A stretch of DNA of 54,182 nucleotides. Origin: JAEYKI01 sp036679405 (lineage in GTDB: Bacteria; Bacillota; Clostridia; Christensenellales; Christensenellaceae). Below, piece by piece: positions 7,171-14,798 of this stretch; the stretch's first letter is position 1; each line of letters begins with the position of its first letter. Made by a program: the position numbers and the translations under genes. The notes beneath the pieces were generated by a model. It worked only from the letters and a program-made list of their open reading frames with translations. It did no database searches and was not told the DNA's origin. The stretch is taken from contig JAVBVZ010000042.1 in the NCBI GenBank assembly GCA_036679405.1, positions 1-54,182 on the forward strand, given 5' to 3'.

Positions 7171-7449
7171 ATGAGCTATATCAAAGCAATGGATGTATTG
7201 CCCAAAGATCTGATTTGCAGATTGCAGGATTATGTTGACGGCACATACATTTATATACCGAGAAAAGAAGGCAATAAAAAAGCCTGGGGAGAAAAAACCG
7301 ACACAAAAAAAGAGATCGCTTTGCGGAACCGGGAGATATACCGGCGGTTCAAAACGGGAGATTCTGTGCGGTTGCTTTCGGTAAAATACTATTTGTCACT
7401 TAAAAGCATACAAAAAATACTTGCGAAGGCAAGGATGGAAGAAGAATAA
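7171..7449 (+). CDS. CD3324 family / Mor-like DNA-binding protein
   Basis: A 92-residue basic protein. The N-terminus MSYIKAMDVLPKDLI, the segment GTYIYIPRKEGNKKAWG and the C-terminal helix-turn-helix (YYLSLKSIQKILAKAR) match the recalled CD3324 family of Clostridia, related to the Mor transcription activator fold. It probably binds DNA; its targets are unknown. ATG 7171 follows GGGAGGAG, which is preferred to an in-frame upstream start at 7156 that overlaps this site. A terminator follows and the next gene has its own promoter, so it is transcribed alone behind an unusual leader. Confidence 0.8.
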   Translation: MSYIKAMDVLPKDLICRLQDYVDGTYIYIPRKEGNKKAWGEKTDTKKEIALRNREIYRRFKTGDSVRLLSVKYYLSLKSIQKILAKARMEEE

Positions 7450-7453
7450 ACGG

Positions 7454-7488
7454 ATGCGCCGGCAATAAAAATATGCCGGCGCATTTTT
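7454..7488 (+). terminator. Rho-independent terminator
   Basis: A perfect 11-bp stem ATGCGCCGGCA/TGCCGGCGCAT with a 9-base loop, then T. Confidence 0.9.
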
Positions 7489-7509
7489 ATTTGTGAAACG
7501 TGTATTCGG

Positions 7510-7539
7510 TTGCAGTGCCCGGGTGCGCCGGTTTATAAT
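7510..7539 (+). promoter_or_regulatory. Promoter of the methyltransferase gene
   Basis: TTGCAG (7510-7515), an 18-base spacer and consensus TATAAT (7534-7539). Confidence 0.65.
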
Positions 7540-7571
7540 CCTAAAAAGAATAACCAGGGGAGGTAAGAGCA

Positions 7572-8333
7572 GTGAAGCAATGGTATGAAGCGTTGTTTGA
7601 AAATTATGCTGAAAAATATGACCGGGAAGTTTTTACGCAGGGTACGACCGGAGAATGTGATTTTATAGAGGCCGAGGTCGGGTTTGACAAAGGGATTCAT
7701 ATTCTGGATATCGGATGTGGTACGGGGAGGCATACGATCGAACTGACAAAACGCGGGTATCGGGTCACAGGGGTCGATCTGTCGGAATCACAGCTTAAAC
7801 GTGCCCGGCAAAAGGCGAAAGAACAGGACCTTACAATTGATTTTTTAAAGGAAGACGCCAGGCGTTTGCCTTTTGCGGAAGAGTTTGATGCGGCGATTAT
7901 GTTGTGTGAAGGCGGATTCTCCCTGATGGAGACGGATGAGATGAATTTTGAAATATTGAAAAGCGCATCCCGTTCATTAAAAAAATCGGGAAAAATAATA
8001 TTTACAACTTTAAACGGCCTTTTTCCGCTTTATCATTCGGTTGAAAAGTTTTGCGCGGCCATGTCCAAGGAAGGGCAGTCCAACTGCCGCGAAAACAGCT
8101 TCGACCTGATGACCTTCCGGGATCATAACGTAACTTCTTTTGTGGATGATTCCGGCGCGAAAAAAGAGATCATAAGCAATGAAAGGTATTATGTACCTAG
8201 CGAAATCACCTGGCTTTTGAAGCAGGCCGGCTTTGCAAAAATCCATATTTCCGGAGCAAAGCTGGGCGCTTTTTCCAGAGGAGACCGCCTTTCGACAGAT
8301 GATTTTGAAATGCTGGTTGTTGCGGAAAAATAG
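7572..8333 (+). CDS. Class I SAM-dependent methyltransferase
   Basis: A 253-residue soluble enzyme of the Methyltransf_11/25 type. The SAM-binding motif I is ILDIGCGTGRHTIEL near residue 46; motif II GVDLSESQL ends with the acidic residue that binds ribose; motif III is FDAAIML. The start is GTG 7572 behind GGGGAGGT. It has its own promoter and terminator. The substrate cannot be inferred; the acceptor part (residues 130-250) has no recognised signature. The nearest families methylate small metabolites or quinones rather than nucleic acids. Confidence 0.88.
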   Translation: MKQWYEALFENYAEKYDREVFTQGTTGECDFIEAEVGFDKGIHILDIGCGTGRHTIELTKRGYRVTGVDLSESQLKRARQKAKEQDLTIDFLKEDARRLPFAEEFDAAIMLCEGGFSLMETDEMNFEILKSASRSLKKSGKIIFTTLNGLFPLYHSVEKFCAAMSKEGQSNCRENSFDLMTFRDHNVTSFVDDSGAKKEIISNERYYVPSEITWLLKQAGFAKIHISGAKLGAFSRGDRLSTDDFEMLVVAEK

Positions 8334-8363
8334 AACTTTTTTTATGACCGGCGATAAAAAATT

Positions 8364-8418
8364 GCAAAAAACCTTCGGAACGTCCCGGCTTTACCGGTTT
8401 TTCTGAAGGCTTTTTTGC
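8364..8418 (+). terminator. Rho-independent terminator
   Basis: GCAAAAAACCTTC (8364-8376) pairs with GAAGGCTTTTTTGC (8405-8418, one bulged C); an inner CCGG/CCGG stem extends it. Confidence 0.75.
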
Positions 8419-8431
8419 ACGCCTGTCCAGA

Positions 8432-8460
8432 TTGACAAATGAAATCTAATGAATTACTAT
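8432..8460 (+). promoter_or_regulatory. Promoter of the glycosyltransferase gene
   Basis: Consensus TTGACA (8432-8437), a 17-base spacer and TACTAT (8455-8460). It covers an upstream in-frame ATG at 8439, which therefore cannot be the start. Confidence 0.7.
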
Positions 8461-8510
8461 TGTTTTATATAATCAATGATAAAAGTAAAATCCATGAAGG
8501 GTGCAAATGC

Positions 8511-9461
8511 ATGGAATTGTTATCGGTTGTGATACCTTGTTTTAATGAAGAAGAGGTGTTGCCGCATTTTTTTTCGGCCATTTCGGATGTGGCTGCAAAA
8601 ATGGAAACGGTGGATTTTGAGTTTTTATTTGTTGACGACGGGTCGGCAGATAGTACTTTATCCCTGCTCCGGTCTTTTGCAAAGGAAGATGAGCGCGTCC
8701 GGTATTATTCCTTTTCCAGAAATTTTGGCAAAGAAGCGGCAATGTTTGCCGGGCTTGAAAACGCGAAAGGCGATTATGTGGTAGTGATGGATGCGGATAT
8801 GCAGGATCCGCCTGCCCTGATACCCGAAATGTATAAGAATATCAAGAGCGGCGAATACGACTGCGTAGCGACCAGGCGGGCCGACCGGAAAGGAGAGCCG
8901 CTCATCCGCTCCGCTTTTGCAAGAATGTTTTATAAAGTCATTAACAAAATTTCCAAATTAAAGCTGGTGGAAGGCGCAAGGGATTTCAGAATGATGTCCC
9001 GCCAAATGCTGGACGCCGTGTTAAGCATGAAGGAATACAACCGGTTTTCAAAAGGTATTTTCGAATGGGTCGGTTTTCGAACCAAGTGGCTTTCATATGA
9101 TAATATCAACCGGGAGGGCGGGGAGACCAAGTGGTCTTTTTGGAAGCTGTTTTTATATTCGCTTGAAGGAATCACTGCCTTTTCAACTGCGCCGCTTGCT
9201 CTTGCGTCTTTTGTAGGGATCATTTTGTTCATCATTTCAGTCGTCATGATCATTGTGATCATCGTAAAAACACTGATATGGGGCGATCCCGTGGCCGGAT
9301 GGCCGGCACTGGCCTGTATTATCTTTTTTGTGAGCGGTATTCAGCTTTTATGCACCGGTATTGCCGGCCAGTATATTGCGAAATCTTATATGGAAATCAA
9401 AAGCAGGCCGATCTATATTGTGCGGGAAACAAATACAGGCGTGCCCAAAAGGGATTTGTAA
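8511..9461 (+). CDS. Membrane glycosyltransferase, GT2 family (GtrB/DPM1-like)
   Basis: A 316-residue enzyme that transfers a sugar from a nucleotide donor, probably to undecaprenyl phosphate. The GT-A fold runs from SVVIPCFNEEE through FVDDGSADST to the metal-binding DADMQDPP. The acceptor-loop segment EWVGFRTKWLSYD is typical of bactoprenol glucosyltransferases. Two membrane helices follow at about 228-255 and 265-290, with the C-terminus cytoplasmic. The start ATG 8511 has AAGGG nine bases upstream; the promoter rules out the earlier ATG. A flippase or second transferase partner is not adjacent, so the decorated polymer is unknown. Confidence 0.88.
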   Translation: MELLSVVIPCFNEEEVLPHFFSAISDVAAKMETVDFEFLFVDDGSADSTLSLLRSFAKEDERVRYYSFSRNFGKEAAMFAGLENAKGDYVVVMDADMQDPPALIPEMYKNIKSGEYDCVATRRADRKGEPLIRSAFARMFYKVINKISKLKLVEGARDFRMMSRQMLDAVLSMKEYNRFSKGIFEWVGFRTKWLSYDNINREGGETKWSFWKLFLYSLEGITAFSTAPLALASFVGIILFIISVVMIIVIIVKTLIWGDPVAGWPALACIIFFVSGIQLLCTGIAGQYIAKSYMEIKSRPIYIVRETNTGVPKRDL

Positions 9462-9506
9462 GCCGGATGAATGAAAGGCAGTTTTCATGTAAGATATTTT
9501 TAAACC

Positions 9507-10301
9507 CTAAGCAAAATCATCCGGTTTGCCAAAAGGGGCGGTTTTGTCCCGGTACATCAGGCGGTCCAGATGTTTTAAAAATTCTGCAAATTCCTCTTTT
9601 GACCGTCCGTAATAAAAATCGCATCCCATGCTTAAGCTAAGGGTGTATTTGGCAATATGTTGTTGATTGAATTTCTCAACGTTTTCTTTCAGCCGGCTGA
9701 TGGCAAGCGCGAGATCTTTTTTTTGTCTGAATATTGCGAGAACAATAAATTCGTCTCCGCCATACCGGGTGATACAGTCGTTTTTTCGAAAGGATTTTTT
9801 TAAAATTCCCGCCGTGTTTTGCAGTGCTTCATCTCCAATACTGTGGCCATAGATGTCGTTGATTTTTTTAAAGGAATTGATGTCGATCATAATGCCCGCC
9901 AGATAATCGTTTCCAAAATCTTGCATGGCGTATTGAAAATAATTGTAAAGCTGACGGCGGTTAAACAGTCCTGTAAGGTAATCTTTATGCAGCTGATCAT
10001 TTTGTATATTGATATAGATGATCAATATAGAGATGGTGACGCATGGCCAGATCAGAGAAAAACCAAAAAAAGCGGATTGAATAACGGCGCCAACGGCCGG
10101 GGGAACCGCAAATAATAAAAGCGGGAAAAAATCCCTTTTCGGAATAGATTTTTGTTTGGCCAGGATAACCGTAAACGCATAAATAAGATAAAAGAAGGCG
10201 ATTGCCACCATTAAATAAAACCAATTTCCGCGGCTGTATGCGTTGCCGGCATCTATTTCAAAATAGAGGCTGTTAAAAATGCTTAAAATACTGAGGGCCA
10301 A
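9507..10301 (-). CDS. Diguanylate cyclase, C-terminal part (GGDEF) of a frameshifted gene
   Basis: This half continues the membrane sensor encoded by 10283-10639 in the -1 frame. It holds the last membrane helices and, from about residue 100, a full GGDEF domain: DYLTGLFNRRQL, DINSFKKINDIYGHSIGD and the catalytic RYGGDEF. An RKND sequence five residues before GGDEF is the RxxD product-inhibition site, so the enzyme should make cyclic di-GMP and be feedback inhibited. The nominal TTG start at 10301 has no ribosome site; homology-like continuity begins earlier at IRPLLFVPF in the same frame. Expression therefore needs frameshifting at the A7 run (10337-10343) or the gene is broken. Confidence 0.85.
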   Translation of the reverse strand: MALSILSIFNSLYFEIDAGNAYSRGNWFYLMVAIAFFYLIYAFTVILAKQKSIPKRDFFPLLLFAVPPAVGAVIQSAFFGFSLIWPCVTISILIIYINIQNDQLHKDYLTGLFNRRQLYNYFQYAMQDFGNDYLAGIMIDINSFKKINDIYGHSIGDEALQNTAGILKKSFRKNDCITRYGGDEFIVLAIFRQKKDLALAISRLKENVEKFNQQHIAKYTLSLSMGCDFYYGRSKEEFAEFLKHLDRLMYRDKTAPFGKPDDFA

Positions 10302-10639
10302 ATTGAAGATGAAGGGAACAAACAGCAGAGGACGAATTTTTTTAAGCGGATTTCACTGTGGTAAATGAAATAGTCCACATAAAGATACCATATAAGGCAG
10401 ATCAGCGGATTTAAGGCATAATAGGATGCAGTGGCAAGCAGATTGGCATTTCGGAAAAAGGTGCCTGGCCGGCCGTCTAAAAGCCACATCAAAATATCCA
10501 AAGCAATAATCAGCGCATTTGTATAAATCAGTGCTTTAAAGAGTTTTGTTTCAGGCATATTTTGACCAAATTGGCGAAAACTGTTTAAAAATATAATAAA
10601 TAATATGACGAGTGCAAAGCTGTCCAAAGATATGTTCAA
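10283..10639 (-). CDS. Membrane sensor N-terminal part of the frameshifted diguanylate cyclase
   Basis: The 118-residue product is hydrophobic, with about three membrane helices, and includes ILMWLLDGRPGTFF and NPLICLIWYLYVDY, which I associate with the multi-helix sensor domain of clostridial GGDEF proteins. After EIRLKK the frame leaves that pattern and stops at 10283; the pattern resumes (IRPLLFVPF) in the -1 frame. The zero frame reads TTA AAA AAA TTC, an exact A AAA AAA slippery heptamer. The start is an apparent TTG at 10639 without a good ribosome site; the next Met is at residue 27. Frameshift, programmed shift or sequencing error are all possible. Confidence 0.7.
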   Translation of the reverse strand: MNISLDSFALVILFIIFLNSFRQFGQNMPETKLFKALIYTNALIIALDILMWLLDGRPGTFFRNANLLATASYYALNPLICLIWYLYVDYFIYHSEIRLKKFVLCCLFPSSSIWPSVF

Positions 10640-10817
10640 AACCGAATTGATACGATCACCGTCCTAAAGAGTCCTTGTGAGACGAGTTCAATTCCAGTAA
10701 TCCGTTGCTGCATCCATTTATTTTACTAGCATATATTTCATTATGCAATATACTGCGGGCCGTTTTTTGTTTGAACGCTGCAATTTTTTTCATTTGACCG
10801 TGAATAGGCCTTTTGAA

Positions 10818-11204
10818 CTAATATTTGATTTTTTTGAGCGTAAAGCGAAAAAGCCTGGCATCGTATTGCGTTCCGCTCCATTCGATCATATTGATGATCC
10901 GTCTAATGGAAATAGGAAATGTACTGTCCGGGACTTTTGGTGCAAAAGATTTGGCGTCCGAGTTTTCGATATCTGTTTTAAAAAGTACTTTGTGCGAAAA
11001 AAGCAAAATAGGCTTGTTTTCTTCCAGCGCCGCCGCAAGAAGATATTTGTCGTTGAGTAAATAAAAGGTGCTCTCCGAAAGAAGAACATTTAGGGACCTT
11101 TTTTCATAAATGCCTTTCAAATTAATAATTGGATCCTTTCGGACGACTGCAACGGTTTCTTTTAATTTTGCAGGATCAACCGGACCCACGGTCACGATTT
11201 TCAT
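10818..11204 (-). CDS. Hypothetical protein, 128 residues
   Basis: I do not recognise this soluble protein. It starts MKIVTVGPVDPAKLKETVAV, has a mixed alpha/beta pattern, and ends in a basic tail (RLFRFTLKKIKY). It could be a degenerate receiver-like or Rossmann-like fold, but no catalytic motif is visible. It looks genuine: on the minus strand the ATG 11204 is preceded by AAGGAGAGG, and an extended -10 promoter lies 80-110 bases upstream. It sits between two diguanylate cyclase genes on the same strand, so a link to cyclic-di-GMP signalling is possible but only positional. Confidence 0.65.
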   Translation of the reverse strand: MKIVTVGPVDPAKLKETVAVVRKDPIINLKGIYEKRSLNVLLSESTFYLLNDKYLLAAALEENKPILLFSHKVLFKTDIENSDAKSFAPKVPDSTFPISIRRIINMIEWSGTQYDARLFRFTLKKIKY

Positions 11205-11283
11205 GAGGACCTCTCCTTATATGCGGGGCAGAGTATGCGTATTTAGCCAAAAGAAGGGAAATAAAAATTATATCTTCTGTTAC

Positions 11284-11312
11284 ATTATACCATGCTTTGC
11301 AGATAAAATGAA
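11284..11312 (-). promoter_or_regulatory. Promoter of the 128-residue protein gene
   Basis: On the minus strand TTCATT (11312-11307), a 17-base spacer and TATAAT (11289-11284), extended by TGG. Confidence 0.6.
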
Positions 11313-11374
11313 TAAATGGCCCAATAAAAATCCAGATGATTATATGCCTGCCGTAGCCGCTTAGTGCAAAGGGA

Positions 11375-13681
11375 TTACTGCTTTTTGGAAGGGGCGGGGC
11401 TGTTAGTGGAAGGGGCAATAACGACCCGGTCACGTCCTTCGTTTTTTGCACGGTACAAAGCGTTGTCGGCGCTTTTGATGAGCGCTTCCGGCGTAAGGCC
11501 GTGCTGTGGATAAGAGGCGACCCCCAGGGAAATGGTGCATTTGCCAAGCGGCTTTCCAAGATGGTATACCAAAAGGTCTTTTACCCCCCGGCGAAATTCT
11601 TCGGCCCGGATCCGGGTGTTCTCCAAATTGGAATTCAAAAGAACAACAAAGAATTCTTCTCCTCCGTAGCGGCAGACAATGTCTCCTCCACGGACATTGG
11701 TTTTCATATAAACGCCCAATTCACGCAGCAGGGCATCACCCGCATCATGACCGGAGACATCGTTGAAATTTTTGAAGTGGTCTATATCGAACATGATCAC
11801 TCCAATCGGGACTTGTTCGCGTTCGGCCCGGTGGAGTTCCCGGGTCAGGGTCTCTTCCATATACCGGCGGTTGAAAAGCCCGGTAAACACGTCCCGGATG
11901 GACTGGTCGCGCAACGTCTCCCGAAGTTTAAGGTTGGAAAGAGCAAGCGCAATATCCTCTGCGAGGTTCATAACCAATTGTACTTTGTGCTGTGTGTAAA
12001 GAAGGCTTCGCTTTTGTTTTTCAAGAGCCGATTCCAGGTGGTTTAAATGCAGGATCCCCATAATTTCTCCCTGAGCCATCATGGGAACGCATAAATATTG
12101 GCAGTTATCCGGACCGTTTATATGTTCGCACCGCAGTCCCGGATGATCTTTATCAATCAGGTGCGGACGGCTGCGCCGTGTTGCCCAGCAATTTGACGGA
12201 AGAAAGACGGGCTCCGTAAATACGGGATCACCCCAAAACGCCATACCTTCGGCCAGATTTTTTGAAGAATTGATAATGTAGATTGCACCGTGGCTGTCCG
12301 GGCAGATTTTTTGGATGTATTGTGAGCTTATTGCGCAAATTTCATCTTTATTCTGACATATCTGGAGTTGTCCGCCCAGTTCGCCCATCAGTATCATTTC
12401 ACGGTTTCTTTGTTCAAGTTCCGCTATCCAGTTGCTGAGTTTTTCGTTGGCTTCCTGAAGCGCTTTTTCTGCCTGCCGCTGCGCTGTTATGTCGATGCCG
12501 GTTGCCACAACATATTCAATCTGGTTGTCTTTGCCGGACAATGCGGTGCTGGACCAGGCAATCAGGCGGGCATCGCCATTTTTTGTTTGCCAAAGGTTTT
12601 CATGTGCGCGTGGCGAATTTCCTGAAAGCAGCTGCTGGAATATATCTTTTGCACTCTCCCGGTCGATTGCCATCACATCCCATATAGGACGGTTTATGAT
12701 ATCTTCAAACGTATAGCCGCTTATTCTTTCGCAGGCGCGGTTAAACCGTGTAATCCTGCCTTCGGAATCCAATACCAGTATCAGGGAATCTGCCGTTTCC
12801 AAGATGGCGTTAATAAAATCGCGTTCATTTTTAAGCGATTCCTCGGCAACCTTAATGCTGGTAATATCGCGGATAGAGGTCAACAATAAATGTTTTCCTT
12901 CAAATTCAATCAAGTCCGTGTTAATTAAAACAGTGATCACCTTTCCGTCCTTCAGGCTGAACTCGGTTTCAAAATCCCGAACCACCCCGTATTTTTCAGA
13001 CATGTCTATCAAATGGTGTCTTGCTGTTTTATCAAAATAAAAGTCGGATATATTGGTGCCGCTTAAGTCCTCTGCGCTATAACCCAGCAGTTGCTGGACT
13101 GCATGGTTGCTGGCAAAAAAATTCCCCTTCAGGTCTGTCAGCGTAATACCGATCGGCGCGTTTTTGAAAAGGGTTTGATACCGCTCTTCGGAAGCTGTGA
13201 GCTCTTTTTGCATCTGTTTGAATTGGGTGATGTCATTTGCAGAAGTAAGCAATACCTTTTTGTGGTCCAGTTCTATATAGTCGGAATTGATCAGTACGTT
13301 CCATACCGAACCGTCTTTGTGTTTGAAAAGCGTTTCAAAATCACGCACGTGGCCTTCCGTTAAAAGCTTTTCCAGTAAACGGCTACGCTCGCTTGGGTTT
13401 GCGTAAGCGTCTATGGAGTTCATCTTTTTAAGCTCCTTTAGGCTGTACCCTAAAAAATGTTGGATCGTCTTGTTTGCACTCAAAATGTTTCCGCCTTCAT
13501 CCGAAATACTGAGGCCGATGGGAGCGGCGTCAAACAAAAAACGGAATTTGTCATCGGAAGCCTTGAGGGCCGCCTCAAGTTTTTCGTGATCCTCTGCGCT
13601 TTTTTTAAAATCCTGTATTTGGGTTTTCAGTTCGTTAATGTGCGCTATTAATTGCTCTTTATTCATGTCCTGTATTTTCAT
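11375..13681 (-). CDS. PAS-PAS-PAS-GAF-GGDEF diguanylate cyclase
   Basis: A 768-residue soluble sensor that makes cyclic di-GMP. A coiled-coil start (residues 1-45) leads into three PAS domains (about 42-155, 165-278, 287-402), each followed by a C-terminal DIT motif. PAS1 and PAS2 are close copies (APIGLSISDEGGN / APIGITLTDLKGN). A coiled coil (403-430), a GAF-like domain (about 440-585, rich in Cys and His: C498, C518, C527, C531) and a GGDEF domain (590-757) follow. The active site is GGEEF at 673-677 and the inhibition site RGGD at 664-667. The minus-strand ATG has an AGGAGG site. The cysteine-rich GAF segment might bind a metal or sense redox (inference). Confidence 0.92.
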   Translation of the reverse strand: MKIQDMNKEQLIAHINELKTQIQDFKKSAEDHEKLEAALKASDDKFRFLFDAAPIGLSISDEGGNILSANKTIQHFLGYSLKELKKMNSIDAYANPSERSRLLEKLLTEGHVRDFETLFKHKDGSVWNVLINSDYIELDHKKVLLTSANDITQFKQMQKELTASEERYQTLFKNAPIGITLTDLKGNFFASNHAVQQLLGYSAEDLSGTNISDFYFDKTARHHLIDMSEKYGVVRDFETEFSLKDGKVITVLINTDLIEFEGKHLLLTSIRDITSIKVAEESLKNERDFINAILETADSLILVLDSEGRITRFNRACERISGYTFEDIINRPIWDVMAIDRESAKDIFQQLLSGNSPRAHENLWQTKNGDARLIAWSSTALSGKDNQIEYVVATGIDITAQRQAEKALQEANEKLSNWIAELEQRNREMILMGELGGQLQICQNKDEICAISSQYIQKICPDSHGAIYIINSSKNLAEGMAFWGDPVFTEPVFLPSNCWATRRSRPHLIDKDHPGLRCEHINGPDNCQYLCVPMMAQGEIMGILHLNHLESALEKQKRSLLYTQHKVQLVMNLAEDIALALSNLKLRETLRDQSIRDVFTGLFNRRYMEETLTRELHRAEREQVPIGVIMFDIDHFKNFNDVSGHDAGDALLRELGVYMKTNVRGGDIVCRYGGEEFFVVLLNSNLENTRIRAEEFRRGVKDLLVYHLGKPLGKCTISLGVASYPQHGLTPEALIKSADNALYRAKNEGRDRVVIAPSTNSPAPSKKQ

Positions 13682-13909
13682 ACCAACCTCCTGCCCGCGG
13701 CAGCTACACAGATTTTGAAGTTTTACAAGAATACAATAATAGGAAAAGATGTGTTTTTTATTATTTTAACATAAAAAGTGTCAAAATGCATCTATACGGG
13801 AATGATGAGGAGTATTTCAGTTAAGAGGAAGGTTGCACGGAGCAAAACAATAATATGTGATAAACAAAACGATAAAAACGAAAATAAAATTTAAATAATC
13901 AGTAGAATA

Positions 13910-13937
13910 TTGATATTATTTATTATTATGATATAAT
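13910..13937 (+). promoter_or_regulatory. Promoter of the DeoC-type aldolase gene
   Basis: TTGATA (13910-13915), a 16-base spacer and TATAAT (13932-13937). Confidence 0.65.
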
Positions 13938-13978
13938 TTTATTTAACAACTCCAACAATTCTTTAAAAGGGGAAGCAT

Positions 13979-14677
13979 ATGAAACTTTATACCAAAGATA
14001 TTGCCAAGATGATTGACATCAGTTGTGTGCGCTCGTACATGAACTGGGCCGATATCCGGCAGATGGCCGAGGCGGCGCTGGCCTACAAATTTATCTGTGC
14101 ACATGTTCTTCCAGCTAATGTGCCCTTTGCCAAAAGCCTGCTGCAAAGCGATCCGGAGGTAATGGTCGGATGTCCGGTAGGTTTTCCGGGCGGCGGCGTG
14201 ACCACGGCGACCAAAGTGTTTGAGATGCGCCAGTGCATTGAGATGGGCGCAGATGAGATTGATGCGGTGATGAATATAGGATGGATACGGTCCGGACGCT
14301 ACCAGGAAGCGGAAGATGATATCAGGCAAGTGATCGATGCCGCCGGAGGACGCCCGATTAAGACGATTATTGAAGTGATGACTCTGTCCGATGAAGAGAT
14401 TGTGGCTGCCTGCAAAATTGCCGAGCAGGCGGGCGCGGCTTATATAAAGACAGGTACGGGCTGGATAACCGGAAAGCCGACCACGATGCACCATATTGAG
14501 GTCATCAGAAAGCAGATAGGCGACCGGCTCAAGATCAAGGCGTCCGGTGGGATCCGTGGTCTTGATACGCTTCTTGATATGTACAAAATGGGTGTAAGCC
14601 GTTTTGGCGTTGGCTTTTTGGACGCAATGAATATTATTGAAGAATGTGAAAAGCATCCGGAAGGGATTGAAGTTTAA
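13979..14677 (+). CDS. deoC: Deoxyribose-phosphate aldolase (DeoC) family protein
   Basis: A 232-residue class I aldolase of the TIM-barrel DeoC family. The Schiff-base lysine is K157 in YIKTGTGW, with the acid/base partners D95 (EIDAVMN) and K187 (IKASGGIR). True DERA reads KTSTG and KPAGG at these places, so the substrate may differ from 2-deoxyribose 5-phosphate. The ATG follows AAAAGGGG and an own promoter. It converges on the FGGY kinase gene and shares the neighbourhood with a zinc dehydrogenase and an isomerase; a route polyol to ketose to ketose phosphate to aldol cleavage is plausible but not proven. Confidence 0.85.
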   Translation: MKLYTKDIAKMIDISCVRSYMNWADIRQMAEAALAYKFICAHVLPANVPFAKSLLQSDPEVMVGCPVGFPGGGVTTATKVFEMRQCIEMGADEIDAVMNIGWIRSGRYQEAEDDIRQVIDAAGGRPIKTIIEVMTLSDEEIVAACKIAEQAGAAYIKTGTGWITGKPTTMHHIEVIRKQIGDRLKIKASGGIRGLDTLLDMYKMGVSRFGVGFLDAMNIIEECEKHPEGIEV

Positions 14678-14798
14678 AGGCGGATGATTGGCAGCGGAGC
14701 GTCGTGCCTCCCAATATTGAAAATTGTTTGCATACCTTTAAGGCAAAAGCTTTTTGAGGCGGATCCAAAAGCGGTATTGGTTTTGGCAGCCGTCAGGG

